A stretch of 64,000 nucleotides of DNA from Dactylosporangium sp040689395 (GCF_040689395.1 NZ_JBFAZX010000009.1:62001-126000); one strand, 5' to 3'. Positions 15,952 to 24,792 are shown, counted from the stretch's first letter. Made by a program: numbers and translations. Notes: generated from the sequence alone by a model not told the origin.

Positions 15952-16404
15952 ATGATCGTCACGCGAGACTCGATCAGGGTGGGCGTGCCACCCATGTCGG
16001 CATACGAACATCTGGTGCGGTTCATCGAATTCCCGCAGTACCTCTCCGGGGTGTTGAGCCTGACCCCGCTGGACAGCAAGACCGCGCGTCTCGTGCTCGA
16101 CATCGGCGGCAGGCGCGTCGAGTTCGACGCCGTCGTCGCGGATGCCGAACCGGGCCGGTTCGTGCGGTGGCGGGCGCGCGACCACTCGGAGATCGTCGAG
16201 TCGTTCTGGCTGGAGGCCGTCGCGGATGAGCAGACCGACGTGGTCTGCATGACGGAGGTGGACGACAGCCAGCTGTCGCTGTACGGCGAGGTCCTCGAGG
16301 TCACGTTGCGGTCCCGGCTGCGCACAGACCTCAAGGGCTTCAAGCGCTTCTGCGAGGAGTCGGCGGCGCGGGCCGCCGAGGGCGAGGAGAGCCGCCCGGG
16401 CTAG
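15952..16404 (+). CDS. SRPBCC (polyketide cyclase-like) family protein
   Basis: A 150-residue single-domain protein of the START/SRPBCC fold that binds hydrophobic ligands. The N-terminal helix SAYEHLVRFIEFPQYLSGV is the typical first helix, followed by alternating strands (VLDIGGRRVEFDAVV; RFVRWRAR; TDVVCMTEVDD) and the long C-terminal helix RLRTDLKGFKRFCEESAARA. ATG 15952 is supported by GGAGG six bases upstream, against a GTG at 15928. No neighbouring pathway shows a ligand. Confidence 0.75.
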   Translation: MIVTRDSIRVGVPPMSAYEHLVRFIEFPQYLSGVLSLTPLDSKTARLVLDIGGRRVEFDAVVADAEPGRFVRWRARDHSEIVESFWLEAVADEQTDVVCMTEVDDSQLSLYGEVLEVTLRSRLRTDLKGFKRFCEESAARAAEGEESRPG

Positions 16405-16440
16405 CCGGTTCGGCGGGCTCGCCGTACGGGTGGACGAATT

Positions 16441-16457
16441 CCTATCTCGCAGATAGG
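16441..16457. promoter_or_regulatory. Palindrome upstream of the glutathionyl-reductase-like gene
   Basis: CCTATCT and AGATAGG flank a three-base centre 39 bases before the gene start. The 17-bp perfect palindrome lies where an operator would cover the promoter. The regulator is not identified in the window. Confidence 0.5.
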
Positions 16458-16495
16458 CTTAGTGGGTAACTGTGTCCCGTCCGGGGGGAGGCCCC

Positions 16496-17371
16496 ATGCC
16501 GAAACTGCCGCGCTCCAGCCGACTGGCCAGCCCCGTCGACACCACGGCCCACGGGAAGTACCGCATCGTCCGGCGACCGGACGACCCCCGGCCGTTGTAC
16601 CGGTTCAACGACCACGTCGTCGACAAGCCACAGCCCGGCCGCTACCACATCTACGCGGGCTGGTTCTGCCCGTGGTCGCAGCGCGTGATCATCACCCACG
16701 CCCTCGCCGGCCTCCAGGGCATCGTCACGGTTTCGTACGTCGACAACGCCCGCGACGGGCGCGGCTGGGCATTCCGCGAGCGCTACGGGCCGGACCCGGT
16801 CAACGGGTTCACGTTGCTGCGCCAGGCGTACGACGCGACGGAGGAGGCCTTCGACGGCCACGTCAGCGTGCCGACGCTGTGGGACCGCGCCACCGCCCGC
16901 GTGGTCAGCAATGACTTCAAGGGCATCGGGATCGACCTCGCCACTCGCTTCCAGCACCTCGCGACGCCGATCGTGGACGCCTACCCCGAGGCCCACCGTG
17001 CGGAGATCGAGGAGCTCGACGCGTGGCTCAACCCGGCGGTCAACCGCGGCGCGCTGGCCGCCGAACAGCCCGGCCCCGACGGCGAGCGGGCCCGCGCCGC
17101 GCTCCACGAGGCGCTCGCCGCCCTTGACGAACGCCTGGCCAGGCGCCGGTATCTGCTCGGCCCGGACATCACCGAGGCCGACGTCCGGCTGTTCGTCACG
17201 CTGGTGCGCCTCGGCACCGGCATCACGCGGTACCCCGACCTGTGGGCGTACGCCCGCGACCTGTACACGGTCCCGGCGTTTCGCGACAGCACCGACTTCA
17301 CCACGTTCACCCCGCCGGGCACCGAGCTGCCCGACTGGAGCGAGCCGGTGCGCCGGCCCGCCTACACCTGA
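16496..17371 (+). CDS. Xi-class glutathione transferase-like (glutathionyl-hydroquinone reductase family) protein
   Basis: A 291-residue enzyme of the Ecm4/YqjG family, which removes glutathione (or, in actinobacteria, probably mycothiol) from conjugated hydroquinones. The thioredoxin-like part has the catalytic cysteine in YAGWFCPWSQRVII near residue 60, then HVSVPTLWDRATARVVSND; the helical part has YLLGPDITEADVRLFVTLVR and ends in TPPGTELPDW. The ATG at 16496 is chosen over GTG 16472 because GGGGAGG precedes it. A 17-bp palindrome in its leader suggests repression by an inducible regulator. Confidence 0.88.
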   Translation: MPKLPRSSRLASPVDTTAHGKYRIVRRPDDPRPLYRFNDHVVDKPQPGRYHIYAGWFCPWSQRVIITHALAGLQGIVTVSYVDNARDGRGWAFRERYGPDPVNGFTLLRQAYDATEEAFDGHVSVPTLWDRATARVVSNDFKGIGIDLATRFQHLATPIVDAYPEAHRAEIEELDAWLNPAVNRGALAAEQPGPDGERARAALHEALAALDERLARRRYLLGPDITEADVRLFVTLVRLGTGITRYPDLWAYARDLYTVPAFRDSTDFTTFTPPGTELPDWSEPVRRPAYT

Positions 17372-17390
17372 CCGGCCACCGACTCCGCGA

Positions 17391-17417
17391 GCGCGGCCGG
17401 ATTCGCCCCGGCCGCGC
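17391..17417 (+). terminator. Hairpin terminator after the xi-class transferase gene
   Basis: A perfect 10-bp stem GCGCGGCCGG/CCGGCCGCGC with a 7-base loop starts 20 bases after the stop. It lacks a T-run, which is common in high-GC actinobacteria. Confidence 0.6.
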
Positions 17418-17474
17418 ACGGTCAGGGTCCGCCGCCGTGCGCGAAGGCGAACAGGCATGATGTGATGGACCGCT

Positions 17475-18290
17475 GTGGAGGAAGGAAAGCAGCCCCTCGG
17501 CGGTCGCTCAGACCTGATGATCGCCATGGAGCGGAACCTCGCCGAACATGCCTGTCACTTGCACCGGCATGTGGCGGGCTCGACCGTCATTGAAACCAAC
17601 GACCTCTTGATCGCCGACAGCGGCCTGGACGACGACACCTTCAACATCGTCGCGGCGGCGCGTCTCACGCCGGGCACCGCCCCGACCCGGATCACGCAGA
17701 CCCTTCAGGCGCTGGCCACCACCGGGCGTCCCTTCTCGTGGTGGGTGGGCCCGGCCTCCACGCCGGCGGATCTCGCCGCGCTCCTGGAAAGCGCCGGTCT
17801 CCAGGCGTCCGAGACCGAGACCGGCATGTGGCAGGACCTCCGTGAGGCCCCACCCCAGCAGCCTGCTGTGGACCTGGTCATCCACCGGGTTCGGACGCCC
17901 GGGCAACTCGCCGACTACTCGGCCGTCCTGGCGGCGAACTGGAACCCACCGGCCGCCACGGTGCGTCGCTTCCTCGCCGATGCCGCCGACTGGGCCCTCG
18001 CCCCCGACTGCCCCGCTCGCTACCTCGTCGGCTACGTCGACGGCCGTCCCGTCTGCTCGGCCGAGGTCTTCCTGCACGCGGGAGTCGCTGGGATCTACAA
18101 CATCGCCACCCTGGCGAGCGACCGCCGGCGCGGCTACGGCAGCGCCATCACCCTGGCGACCTTGCACACCGCCTACGGCGCGGGCTACCGCACGGTGGTC
18201 CTGCAAGCCTCTTCCGATGGCGAACCCGTCTATCGCCGGCTCGGGTTCCAACCTTGCGGCCGCTTCACCGAGTACGCCATCGTTCCCTGA
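17475..18290 (+). CDS. GNAT family N-acetyltransferase
   Basis: A 271-residue protein with a C-terminal GNAT fold. The acetyl-CoA site reads NIATLASDRRRGYGSAITL (R/Q-x-x-G-x-G/A type) near residue 210, followed by TVVLQASSDGEPVYRRLGFQ, the usual last strand-helix. The N-terminal half looks like a degenerate second GNAT repeat (LQALATTGRPFSWWVGP). The start may be GTG 17475 or ATG 17517; neither has a well-spaced ribosome site. Substrate cannot be inferred. Confidence 0.82.
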   Translation: MEEGKQPLGGRSDLMIAMERNLAEHACHLHRHVAGSTVIETNDLLIADSGLDDDTFNIVAAARLTPGTAPTRITQTLQALATTGRPFSWWVGPASTPADLAALLESAGLQASETETGMWQDLREAPPQQPAVDLVIHRVRTPGQLADYSAVLAANWNPPAATVRRFLADAADWALAPDCPARYLVGYVDGRPVCSAEVFLHAGVAGIYNIATLASDRRRGYGSAITLATLHTAYGAGYRTVVLQASSDGEPVYRRLGFQPCGRFTEYAIVP

Positions 18291-18343
18291 AACCCAGCGG
18301 AAATGGCGGGCGGTACGGGCTCGGCGCGCGGCGCGAGCGCGGT

Positions 18344-18661
18344 CCGGGGGTGGTCGCGGAGCTGTTTGGGCCGCGGTACCGCGTCGTGACCGGCTTCGTC
18401 GTCGTGCTCGGCGCGCTGGTCCAGTTGACCGGGGTCAGCGCCGTCGGCAACTTCTCGCCGCGGATCTTCGAGGGCATGGGGTACCGAGGGATGAGCACGC
18501 TCGGCGGCGCGACCACGTTCGCCGCGCTGCTGGCCGTCACGGTCGCGTCGTGGCTGTACCTGTTCCGGCAGGCCCCGGAGACGCGCGGGCGCACCCTTGA
18601 GGAGATCCACGAGTACTGGCAGAACGGCCGAACCTGGCCACGGCCGGTCACTTCTGACTGA
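18344..18661 (+). pseudogene. Sugar-porter-type MFS transporter remnant (TM7 joined to TM12)
   Basis: The frame encodes ELFGPRYRVVTGFVVVLGAL then QLTGVSAVGNFSPRIFEGMG, which matches the seventh-helix region of sugar porters (QQLTGINA...YYAPTIF). It then jumps to a last helix ending in PETRGRTLEEIHEYW, the C-terminal family signature. Everything before TM7 and between TM7 and TM12 is missing. The short frame is open but lies directly behind the GNAT gene without its own ribosome site, so I treat it as a deletion remnant. Confidence 0.75.
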
Positions 18662-18670
18662 GCCGGCCGC

Positions 18671-21526
18671 CTACCGGGACGCGTCCACCGGCACCAGCCC
18701 GGCCAGCAGGTCCGCGGCCGACACCGGGGTCCACGGCGCGCCGGCGGCGCCATCGGCGAGCAGCGCCACCGAGCCCTCCGCGACGTCGCCGCCGGCGATG
18801 GCGGCGAGCCGGTCCGGGTCGGCCGCCGCCGCGAACGCGCGGGCCGAGGCGGGGATTGCCGCGGTACTGCGGCGGCCCGAGCTCGCCGCGGCGCGCACGG
18901 CGGCGACGACCTCGGCCGGCGCGGCGGCCGGCATCGTGGTCGCCGAGCCGTCGGCGTGGGCGATGACGACCCGGTCCGCACGGGCGGCGGCGTGCCAGGC
19001 GGCGACGTCCAGCAGCGTGGCCCGGTTGCGGGCGGCGAAGTGCTCCCACAGGTCGGCGGCGACCCGGCCCAGCCGCGCCCCGTGCTGCCCGACGTTGTGT
19101 CCGTATCCCTTCGTGGTGAGGCTGGCGTCGATCCACATCAGGGCGCCGGTGGGCACGTGCAGCACCATCGGCGCCAGCGACCTGGCGTCGCCGCGCAGCC
19201 CGAAGCGCTGCATGACCCGGGCGGCGTCGAACGCGGCGCCGCGCTCCTGCGGGAGGGAGAACCCGGCGAACGCCGCGGTCAGCGCCTCGAACGGCACGTC
19301 GTTGTAGCTCAGCACGACCGGCACCGCCCAGGTCACGCCGGCGGCGCGCAGCAGGTCGCGGTCGAGGTCGAGGAACTCGGTCGCGCCGAGCGGGGGCGGC
19401 GCCGAGGTCAGGTCGCCGGAGTGGATCGCCGCGTCGCCCTTGAACCGCAGGCGCGTGTAGTCGCAGTGTCCGGCCGGCGCCCACGCCGCGTTGTAGAAGG
19501 CGCAGGACAGGTCGAGGTCGACCCGGTCGTGCTCGCTGTCGACCCAGTGCAGGAACAGGCGCAGCACCGGCGCGGCGTCCAGTCGCCGGATGCTGCCGCG
19601 CGGCCACCCGGCGAGCTGCTCCGAGCCGGCCCGCTCGCGGGTGGGTGCGGGCACCCCGGCGAGCGCCGCGTCGAGCACGGCGACGTCGAACCGCTCGAGC
19701 CGCGCGGCGCGGCCGGCCAGCTCGGCGTCCACGGTGGACCGGATCGCCGCGATCGCGGCGGCCGGCAGCGCGGCGCGGCGCTCGGGCTCGGTCCAGGTGC
19801 GGACCACGTCGCCCTTCGGGAAGAACGTGCGACGGGGTGTGCCGGGCGCCGGCCCGAAGCTCTTGGCAGGACGCGGTCTCTGGGCCACCGGCGGCGGGCG
19901 CAGGCCGAGCACGCGGCGCATCGCGTCGCCGACGGCGCCGATCCGTGTCGCCGGCACGGCGGCGGACTCGGCGAGGGGCGCCGCCGCGGGCACGGCGACA
20001 GCCTCGGCGCTCGTCTTGGGCACGGCGACCGTGGCGTCGCGACCGGTGAGCTCGGCCGCGGCGGCCGCCAGCACGCCGGGGGCGACCCGCGGCGCGACCC
20101 GCGCGGCGGCGTCGAGCACCCGGCCCCGGGCGCCGTCGTCGTCGCCGGCGAGCCGCAGCAGGTGGTCGAGGCGCCGCCACAGGTCACCTGGGCGCCGGCC
20201 GAGCAGGTCGGCGGCGGCCGCCGGGTCGCCGTCCGCGACGGCGTCCTCGACCAGGGCGGCGAACGTGCGGACCCGGACGGAGACGATGTCGCCGGCGTGC
20301 TCGATGAGCACGATCCGGTCCGGGTCGCGGCGGCTCGCGGCGGTCATGGCCCGGCCCAGCGGGCCGCCGGCCGGCGCGCGGGTGCCCCGCAGGGCGGCGA
20401 AGACGACCGCGGCGCTGGGATGCGCGGCGATCCGCTCGAAGGGGTGCAGCCGCTCCGCCAGGCGCTTCCACACGGTCGGGTGGCGTGCGACGTCCTCGGC
20501 CGCGGTGGCGCAGTCGAGCGCGTCGATGAATGCGAGCGTGGCGCCGCGCAGCGGGCGGGGCAGCGCGCGTACGCGTGGCGCCGTGACCGTGACGCGTGGC
20601 TCGTCGGCCGGTCGCCAGGCCTCGTTGGGCCCGTCCGGCTCCCGCCGGCGGGGCAGGACGAGGCCAGGGTCGCCGCCCGAGTACGCCCACAGGGTCCGCG
20701 CCACGTCGGTGACCGTGCCCCAGCGGGCGGTCGCGGCGTCGACGACCGGGGCGAACGACGGCTGCAGCGCGGTCGCGTGCAGGGCCCAGGCGATGACCGC
20801 GGCGAGGGTTTCGCGGGCCGGCACCACCGCTGGCAGCCAGTCGAGCCGGTCGGGGGCGGTGGCGGCGACGAGCGTGCGCAGGTCCGCCAGGTCGGCCTCG
20901 CCGAGCGCGGCCGGGCGGGCGACGAGGTCGTCGCGCAGGCGCACGGCGGCCGCGGCCGGGTCAGGTTCGAGGTGCAGCCGCCTCAGCCGCACCGGCCGGG
21001 TGGCGCCCGCACCGGCGCCCGATGGTGCGACCACGGGCAGGTACGCGTTGCCGGCGGTGAGGCGCCGCCCGCAGATCGGGCAGGCCGAGTACGCCTGAGG
21101 GTCGAAGCACACCTCGCACACCGGGTGGCCGCACGGGTCCAGCGGGTGGACGCTGCCGACGGTGCCGCACAGCAGGCACGGCGCGGCGTCGGCCTGCAGC
21201 AGGTGCACGATGAGCCGCTCCACGTACAGCCGACCCGGGTCGGTGGGCGTGTCCGGGAATCCGCGGAACAGCGGCACGTGGTCCCGGTCGGCGCCGGTGC
21301 TCTCGTCGGCGACGGCGCAGACCCAGTCGGCCCAGCGTAGCCGGGCGGCCGGGTCGAGGCCGGCGAAGCGCTGCCGCAGGGGCGGGTCCAGCAGCCAGCC
21401 GCGGGCGGCCAGGTCGGCCTCGACGGCCCCGACCCAGGCCTCCCCGTCGGCCGGTGGCGGCCCCTCGGGCGCGGGCAGCGGCGCAGCGCCGGCCCGGCGC
21501 AGGAGAACTGTGGCGAGCGCGTCCAT
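18671..21526 (-). CDS. Large RING-finger protein with TerD-like C-terminal region (MXAN_6230/SCO0854-type)
   Basis: A 951-residue cytoplasmic protein without signal peptide or membrane segment. Residues 117-152 spell a complete C3HC4-type RING: CxxC (117,120), CGH (132,134), CxxC (137,140), CPIC (149,152), with canonical spacings. A long helical, Ala/Arg-rich middle follows. The region about 640-800 has strands and a FKGDAAIHSGDLTSAPP turn like the HTGDN loop of TerD stress proteins, then WAVPVVLSYND. It resembles the family named MXAN_6230/SCO0854 RING-domain proteins, recalled rather than searched. No ter operon is adjacent. Function is unknown; roles in ubiquitin-like modification or tellurite-type stress signalling are speculation. 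Confidence 0.8.
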   Translation of the reverse strand: MDALATVLLRRAGAAPLPAPEGPPPADGEAWVGAVEADLAARGWLLDPPLRQRFAGLDPAARLRWADWVCAVADESTGADRDHVPLFRGFPDTPTDPGRLYVERLIVHLLQADAAPCLLCGTVGSVHPLDPCGHPVCEVCFDPQAYSACPICGRRLTAGNAYLPVVAPSGAGAGATRPVRLRRLHLEPDPAAAAVRLRDDLVARPAALGEADLADLRTLVAATAPDRLDWLPAVVPARETLAAVIAWALHATALQPSFAPVVDAATARWGTVTDVARTLWAYSGGDPGLVLPRRREPDGPNEAWRPADEPRVTVTAPRVRALPRPLRGATLAFIDALDCATAAEDVARHPTVWKRLAERLHPFERIAAHPSAAVVFAALRGTRAPAGGPLGRAMTAASRRDPDRIVLIEHAGDIVSVRVRTFAALVEDAVADGDPAAAADLLGRRPGDLWRRLDHLLRLAGDDDGARGRVLDAAARVAPRVAPGVLAAAAAELTGRDATVAVPKTSAEAVAVPAAAPLAESAAVPATRIGAVGDAMRRVLGLRPPPVAQRPRPAKSFGPAPGTPRRTFFPKGDVVRTWTEPERRAALPAAAIAAIRSTVDAELAGRAARLERFDVAVLDAALAGVPAPTRERAGSEQLAGWPRGSIRRLDAAPVLRLFLHWVDSEHDRVDLDLSCAFYNAAWAPAGHCDYTRLRFKGDAAIHSGDLTSAPPPLGATEFLDLDRDLLRAAGVTWAVPVVLSYNDVPFEALTAAFAGFSLPQERGAAFDAARVMQRFGLRGDARSLAPMVLHVPTGALMWIDASLTTKGYGHNVGQHGARLGRVAADLWEHFAARNRATLLDVAAWHAAARADRVVIAHADGSATTMPAAAPAEVVAAVRAAASSGRRSTAAIPASARAFAAAADPDRLAAIAGGDVAEGSVALLADGAAGAPWTPVSAADLLAGLVPVDASR

Positions 21527-21708
21527 GCGACGGTGTCCTCGGTGGGCGATGGGATGGCGGGCAGGCGAAAGCCGGGGCGGAGAGTCGGAACGCTGGATCT
21601 TTTGCAGAAGAGGTGAGAAGGAAGCGCACCTGGGAGCCGCCCCGGCCGGTTCGATGTTACGGCCACGGGGTTCCTGCGCGCATGCCGGTTTCTGGGTAGG
21701 CTGCGGGC

Positions 21709-22116
21709 ATGCGAGCGAGCGGCACCTTCAGCGTGAAGAGCTTCGTCCCGACGGCCGTCGTGCCCGAGCCGGCGATCGCGACCGCCCTGCCGGTCGGCAT
21801 CTCGCTGATGGAGAAGACCTTCGACGGGGACATCACCGGCCGGTCGGCCACCCTGTTCACGGCCGCCTTCGACCAGGCCTCCGGCGCGGGCACCTACATC
21901 GCGATGGAGTCGTTCGAGGGCACCGTCGCCGGGCGCGCGGGCACGTTCAACTTCGTGCACTCGGCGTCGACGTCGGGCAGTGACCGGACGGGGGAGTATT
22001 TCGCGATCGTTCCGGGCAGCGGCACGGGTGAGCTGACCGGCATCCGCGGTGGCGGCGGCCTGATGATCGATGCGGACGGCATCCACCGCATCTGGTTCGA
22101 CTACGACCTCGGGTAG
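21709..22116 (+). CDS. DUF3224 domain protein
   Basis: A 135-residue protein covering one DUF3224 domain, a small beta-barrel of unknown function common in actinobacteria. It shows MRASGTFSVKSF at the start, a KTFDGDITGRSATLFTAAFD centre, AMESFEGTVAGRAGTFNFVH and a C-terminal TGELTGIRGGGGLMID. Length is typical. It is divergent from the RING-finger gene with 180 bases between them, so a shared promoter region is possible. Confidence 0.85.
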   Translation: MRASGTFSVKSFVPTAVVPEPAIATALPVGISLMEKTFDGDITGRSATLFTAAFDQASGAGTYIAMESFEGTVAGRAGTFNFVHSASTSGSDRTGEYFAIVPGSGTGELTGIRGGGGLMIDADGIHRIWFDYDLG

Positions 22117-22156
22117 CCGGCCGGCCTGCGGGGGATCAGTCGTGGCGTCGTGCGGG

Positions 22157-22789
22157 TCAGGCCCAGACGACGTAGGAGCAGTATCGGTTGGCCTTGGCGC
22201 GATACATCGCGAGGTCGGCCCGGCGGATGAGCTCCGCGATCGTCGTGGGGGCGCCGTCCACGGTGGCCACGCCGATCGACGCGGTGACCGTGAGCTGGCT
22301 GCCGTCGATCGCCATCGGCTCGGTGATGGCGGCGGCGATGGCGTCGACCGCGGCCGACCACTGCGTGCCGGGTCCGGCCGGCGGGGAATCGGTGAGGATC
22401 GCGGCGAACTCGTCGCCGCTGAGGCGGACGGCGAGGTCGTCGCCGACGCAGCGGGACAGGCGCGCGGCCACGGTGCGCAGCACCTCGTCGCCGACGGCGT
22501 GGCCGTAGCGGTCGTTGATCGGCTTGAAGCCGTTGAGGTCGAGGACCACCGCCGCGCACTGCCCGGTCCGGCCGAGCAGCCCGGGCCCGACGGTGTTGAG
22601 GTGCCGGCGGTTGGCCAGGCCGGTCAGCTCGTCGTGGTTGGTCTCCCACCACAGCGCGGCGCGCTCGGCCTCCAGCAGCGCCACCTGCGCGCGCAGCCGC
22701 GCCAGCTCGGCGTCGGCCGGTGTGCTCGCAGCCTCGGTGCCGTCCGGTGGGGTCATGGTGCTGCAGTCGCCCTGGCTGAGGAGATCCAT
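22157..22789 (-). CDS. GGDEF-domain diguanylate cyclase-like protein
   Basis: A 210-residue soluble protein with a short coiled N-terminus (ELARLRAQVALLEAERAAL) and one GGDEF domain. Visible are NHDELTGLANRRHL, AAVVLDLNGFKPINDRYGH, the active loop as LSGDEFAAI, and TASIGVATV...ADLAMYRAK. The loop is SGDEF rather than GGDEF, which many active cyclases tolerate. No receiver or PAS domain is present. The ATG at 22789 has AGAGG six bases upstream; longer TTG-started frames are less likely. Confidence 0.88.
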   Translation of the reverse strand: MDLLSQGDCSTMTPPDGTEAASTPADAELARLRAQVALLEAERAALWWETNHDELTGLANRRHLNTVGPGLLGRTGQCAAVVLDLNGFKPINDRYGHAVGDEVLRTVAARLSRCVGDDLAVRLSGDEFAAILTDSPPAGPGTQWSAAVDAIAAAITEPMAIDGSQLTVTASIGVATVDGAPTTIAELIRRADLAMYRAKANRYCSYVVWA

Positions 22790-23146
22790 CGATAGCCTCT
22801 CTGACCACAGCAGGGCGGCACGGTAAACGGAGATATGCGGGCCGGCTGCCGTCCCGCATCGCCGTGGCAATCATCGCGCGGCAGCTTCCACCGTGCAAGA
22901 TTTCACAGAGGAAGACTTCTGGGCGAATTTTCAAGATAGATCTTGATCGCTTACGCTGAGTGCGCGAAAATTTCACCAAGAACGAAGAACAATGATCACA
23001 CGCAGTTCTATGCGCCAGGTTGTCCGATATTGTCCACCAAAGATGGCGAAATCCATTACTGAGCGTGATGTTTTTGTGCATCCGTGCTTCGGATTCCGGG
23101 GTGCGGGGCAGGCGTCGGACGCCCCCGTTGAAGGAGAGCAGCACGA
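22790..23146. other. AT-rich intergenic region between GGDEF and DUF397 genes
   Basis: About 350 bases, clearly less GC-rich than the surroundings, with no gene. It holds a perfect palindrome TCAAGA-TAGA-TCTTGA at 22931-22946 and a small GGGGC/GCCCC hairpin at 23105-23125 just before the DUF397 ribosome site. Both divergent promoters should lie here. Confidence 0.6.
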
Positions 23147-23353
23147 ATGCACGGCGATAGTGGATGGATCATGTCGAGCCGGTCGACGGGCAACGGCGGC
23201 AGCTGCGTGGAGGCGCGCCGGCACGACGGGCAGATCGAGGTGCGCAACAGCAAGCGACCCGGCGAGAGCACCGTGCGCTTCACCGTCGAGGAGTGGGACT
23301 CGTTCCTCGACGGTGCGAAGAAGGGTGAGTTCGACCGGCTGCTGACCGACTGA
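23147..23353 (+). CDS. DUF397 domain protein
   Basis: A 68-residue protein matching DUF397, a small actinobacterial domain that typically partners XRE/DUF5753 regulators. The motifs GGSCVEARR, IEVRNSKRPGESTVRFT and EEWDSFLDGAKKGEFD are characteristic. AGGAGA lies about 10 bases before the ATG. The XRE/DUF5753 gene lies about 280 bases beyond its stop in the opposite orientation, separated by a methyltransferase remnant, a rearranged form of the usual pair. Confidence 0.88.
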   Translation: MHGDSGWIMSSRSTGNGGSCVEARRHDGQIEVRNSKRPGESTVRFTVEEWDSFLDGAKKGEFDRLLTD

Positions 23354-23396
23354 GTCGCGGCCGGTCAGCAGCCGGCCAAAGCTAGGCCGGGGGTGG

Positions 23397-23600
23397 TCAC
23401 GGCGTGCCGCCGATGCCCGCCCAGGTGCCCGCCCGGATGCCGTCCGGACCGGCCGGCTGCGCCCGCACCACGCCGGGGTCGAGGATGTCGAGGCCGGTGA
23501 ACAGCCGCTCGACCTCCTCCCGGGTGCGCACCGTCCCGGGCGTCGCGGTGCGCCGCTGGTAGGCGTCCTCCGCGAGCGTGTTCTGGCTGCCCGGCGTCAC
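23397..23600 (-). pseudogene. C-terminal remnant of a DUF574-type SAM methyltransferase
   Basis: Sixty-seven codons (TPGTVRTREEVERLFTGLDI, LDPGVVRAQ, TWAGIGGTP) resemble the last quarter of the actinobacterial SAM-dependent methyltransferases that often sit by XRE/DUF397 genes. The Rossmann core with the SAM site is absent. A GTG could start it, but nothing suggests a functional enzyme. Confidence 0.65.
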
Positions 23601-23636
23601 CGCCGAGACCGGTTCGGCGGTGACCGCGCCGGTTCG

Positions 23637-24455
23637 TCAGAAATCCGCGATCGGCACCGCGGCCTGGCAGATCAGCTCGAAGATGCGCCGATACTCCGCC
23701 ACCTCGGCGGCTTCCTCGAGGTACAGGGCGCCGATGTGCGACTCGAGATAGACCACGTCCGGGTCCTCGGGGTCCTCGAAGTCCATGATCCGAAACGCCC
23801 CGGCCATGGCCGCGTGCGCACCGGCCGACCACGGCATCACCATGATCTCCATGTGCTCCTGCAGCGCCGCCTCGCGAAGGTGCTCGATCTGCGCTGCCAG
23901 CACCGCCGGGCCGCCGACCTGGCGGCTGAACACCCCTTCGCCGAGGACCGTCATCAGCCGCGGCTTCGGGTTGCGCGCGGCGAGCGCGGCCTGCCGCTGC
24001 ATCCGCAGCTTCACGTGCCGGTCGGCCGCCTCGGCCTCCACCGCCTGCTCGGCGCCGTAGACGGCGCGCGCATACTGCTCGGTCTGCAACTCGCCGGGAA
24101 CGACCTCACCCTCATAGGTGCAGATCCGCTTGGCGCTGGCCTCCAGCCCGACGTAGAGCTTGAACCATTCCGGGATGACGGGGTTGGCGTCCCACCACTC
24201 CTCCTGGGAGGTGCCGAGCGCCAGGTCCGACAGGGCGTCGGTGATGCTCTCGTCGACGCCGTAGAGCCAGCACAGCGCCCGGACGTTCGCGACCGTGACC
24301 GGCACCTTGCCCGTCTCGATCCGGTGCAGGGTCGGCTCGGAGATGCCGAGCTTCGCCTCGGCCACCTCGCGCCGGCTCCTGCCGGTCGCCGACCGTAGTC
24401 GTGTCAGCCTGCGGCCCAAGGCGCGGCGTACGACACGCTGACCAGTGACCGGCAC
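23637..24455 (-). CDS. XRE-family regulator with DUF5753 domain
   Basis: A 272-residue regulator. The N-terminal helix-turn-helix is RRLTRLRSATGRSRREVAEA, then GISEPTLHRIETGKVPVTVA. The remaining 180 residues are the DUF5753 domain (YVGLEASAKRICTYEGEVVP; GELQTEQYARAVY; GVFSRQVGGPAVLAAQIEHL; MVMPWSAGAHAAMAGAFRIM). The GTG at 24455 with GGGGTGAG upstream gives a normal length; the frame stays open further upstream but without a better start. It likely controls the DUF397 gene and its own transcription. Confidence 0.9.
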   Translation of the reverse strand: MPVTGQRVVRRALGRRLTRLRSATGRSRREVAEAKLGISEPTLHRIETGKVPVTVANVRALCWLYGVDESITDALSDLALGTSQEEWWDANPVIPEWFKLYVGLEASAKRICTYEGEVVPGELQTEQYARAVYGAEQAVEAEAADRHVKLRMQRQAALAARNPKPRLMTVLGEGVFSRQVGGPAVLAAQIEHLREAALQEHMEIMVMPWSAGAHAAMAGAFRIMDFEDPEDPDVVYLESHIGALYLEEAAEVAEYRRIFELICQAAVPIADF

Positions 24456-24792
24456 GCTCTCACCCCTGTATGCACGCTGCGAAACCGAACCGGCACTGCC
24501 GGCCCACACCATACCCCCGACAGATCGGCCGAAGACAACACCCCGTAGACGAATATCCATCGCACAGACACCTTGAGGTCGGCTATCCGGGCCGAAGTTC
24601 GCGCGGTACCGGCGGAAAAGGGCGAAATGCGATGTCCGTTGCGGACGGATGCCGTCATTCACGCAGCCGTCAACCGCCCGTAAGCCGGACGACGGGGCGC
24701 GACTCACAGGCACTACTTGGATGGTCGGGCACATGCCGCGCCGGCGCACCGAGCGCTGATGCCGGCACAGCCGAGCGATTCGGGAGTCATCT
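24456..24792. other. Intergenic region upstream of the XRE regulator
   Basis: About 340 bases with no supported gene, slightly AT-richer than average. It separates the divergent XRE gene and the phosphoesterase-like fragment. I see no clear hairpin or repeat. Confidence 0.5.
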
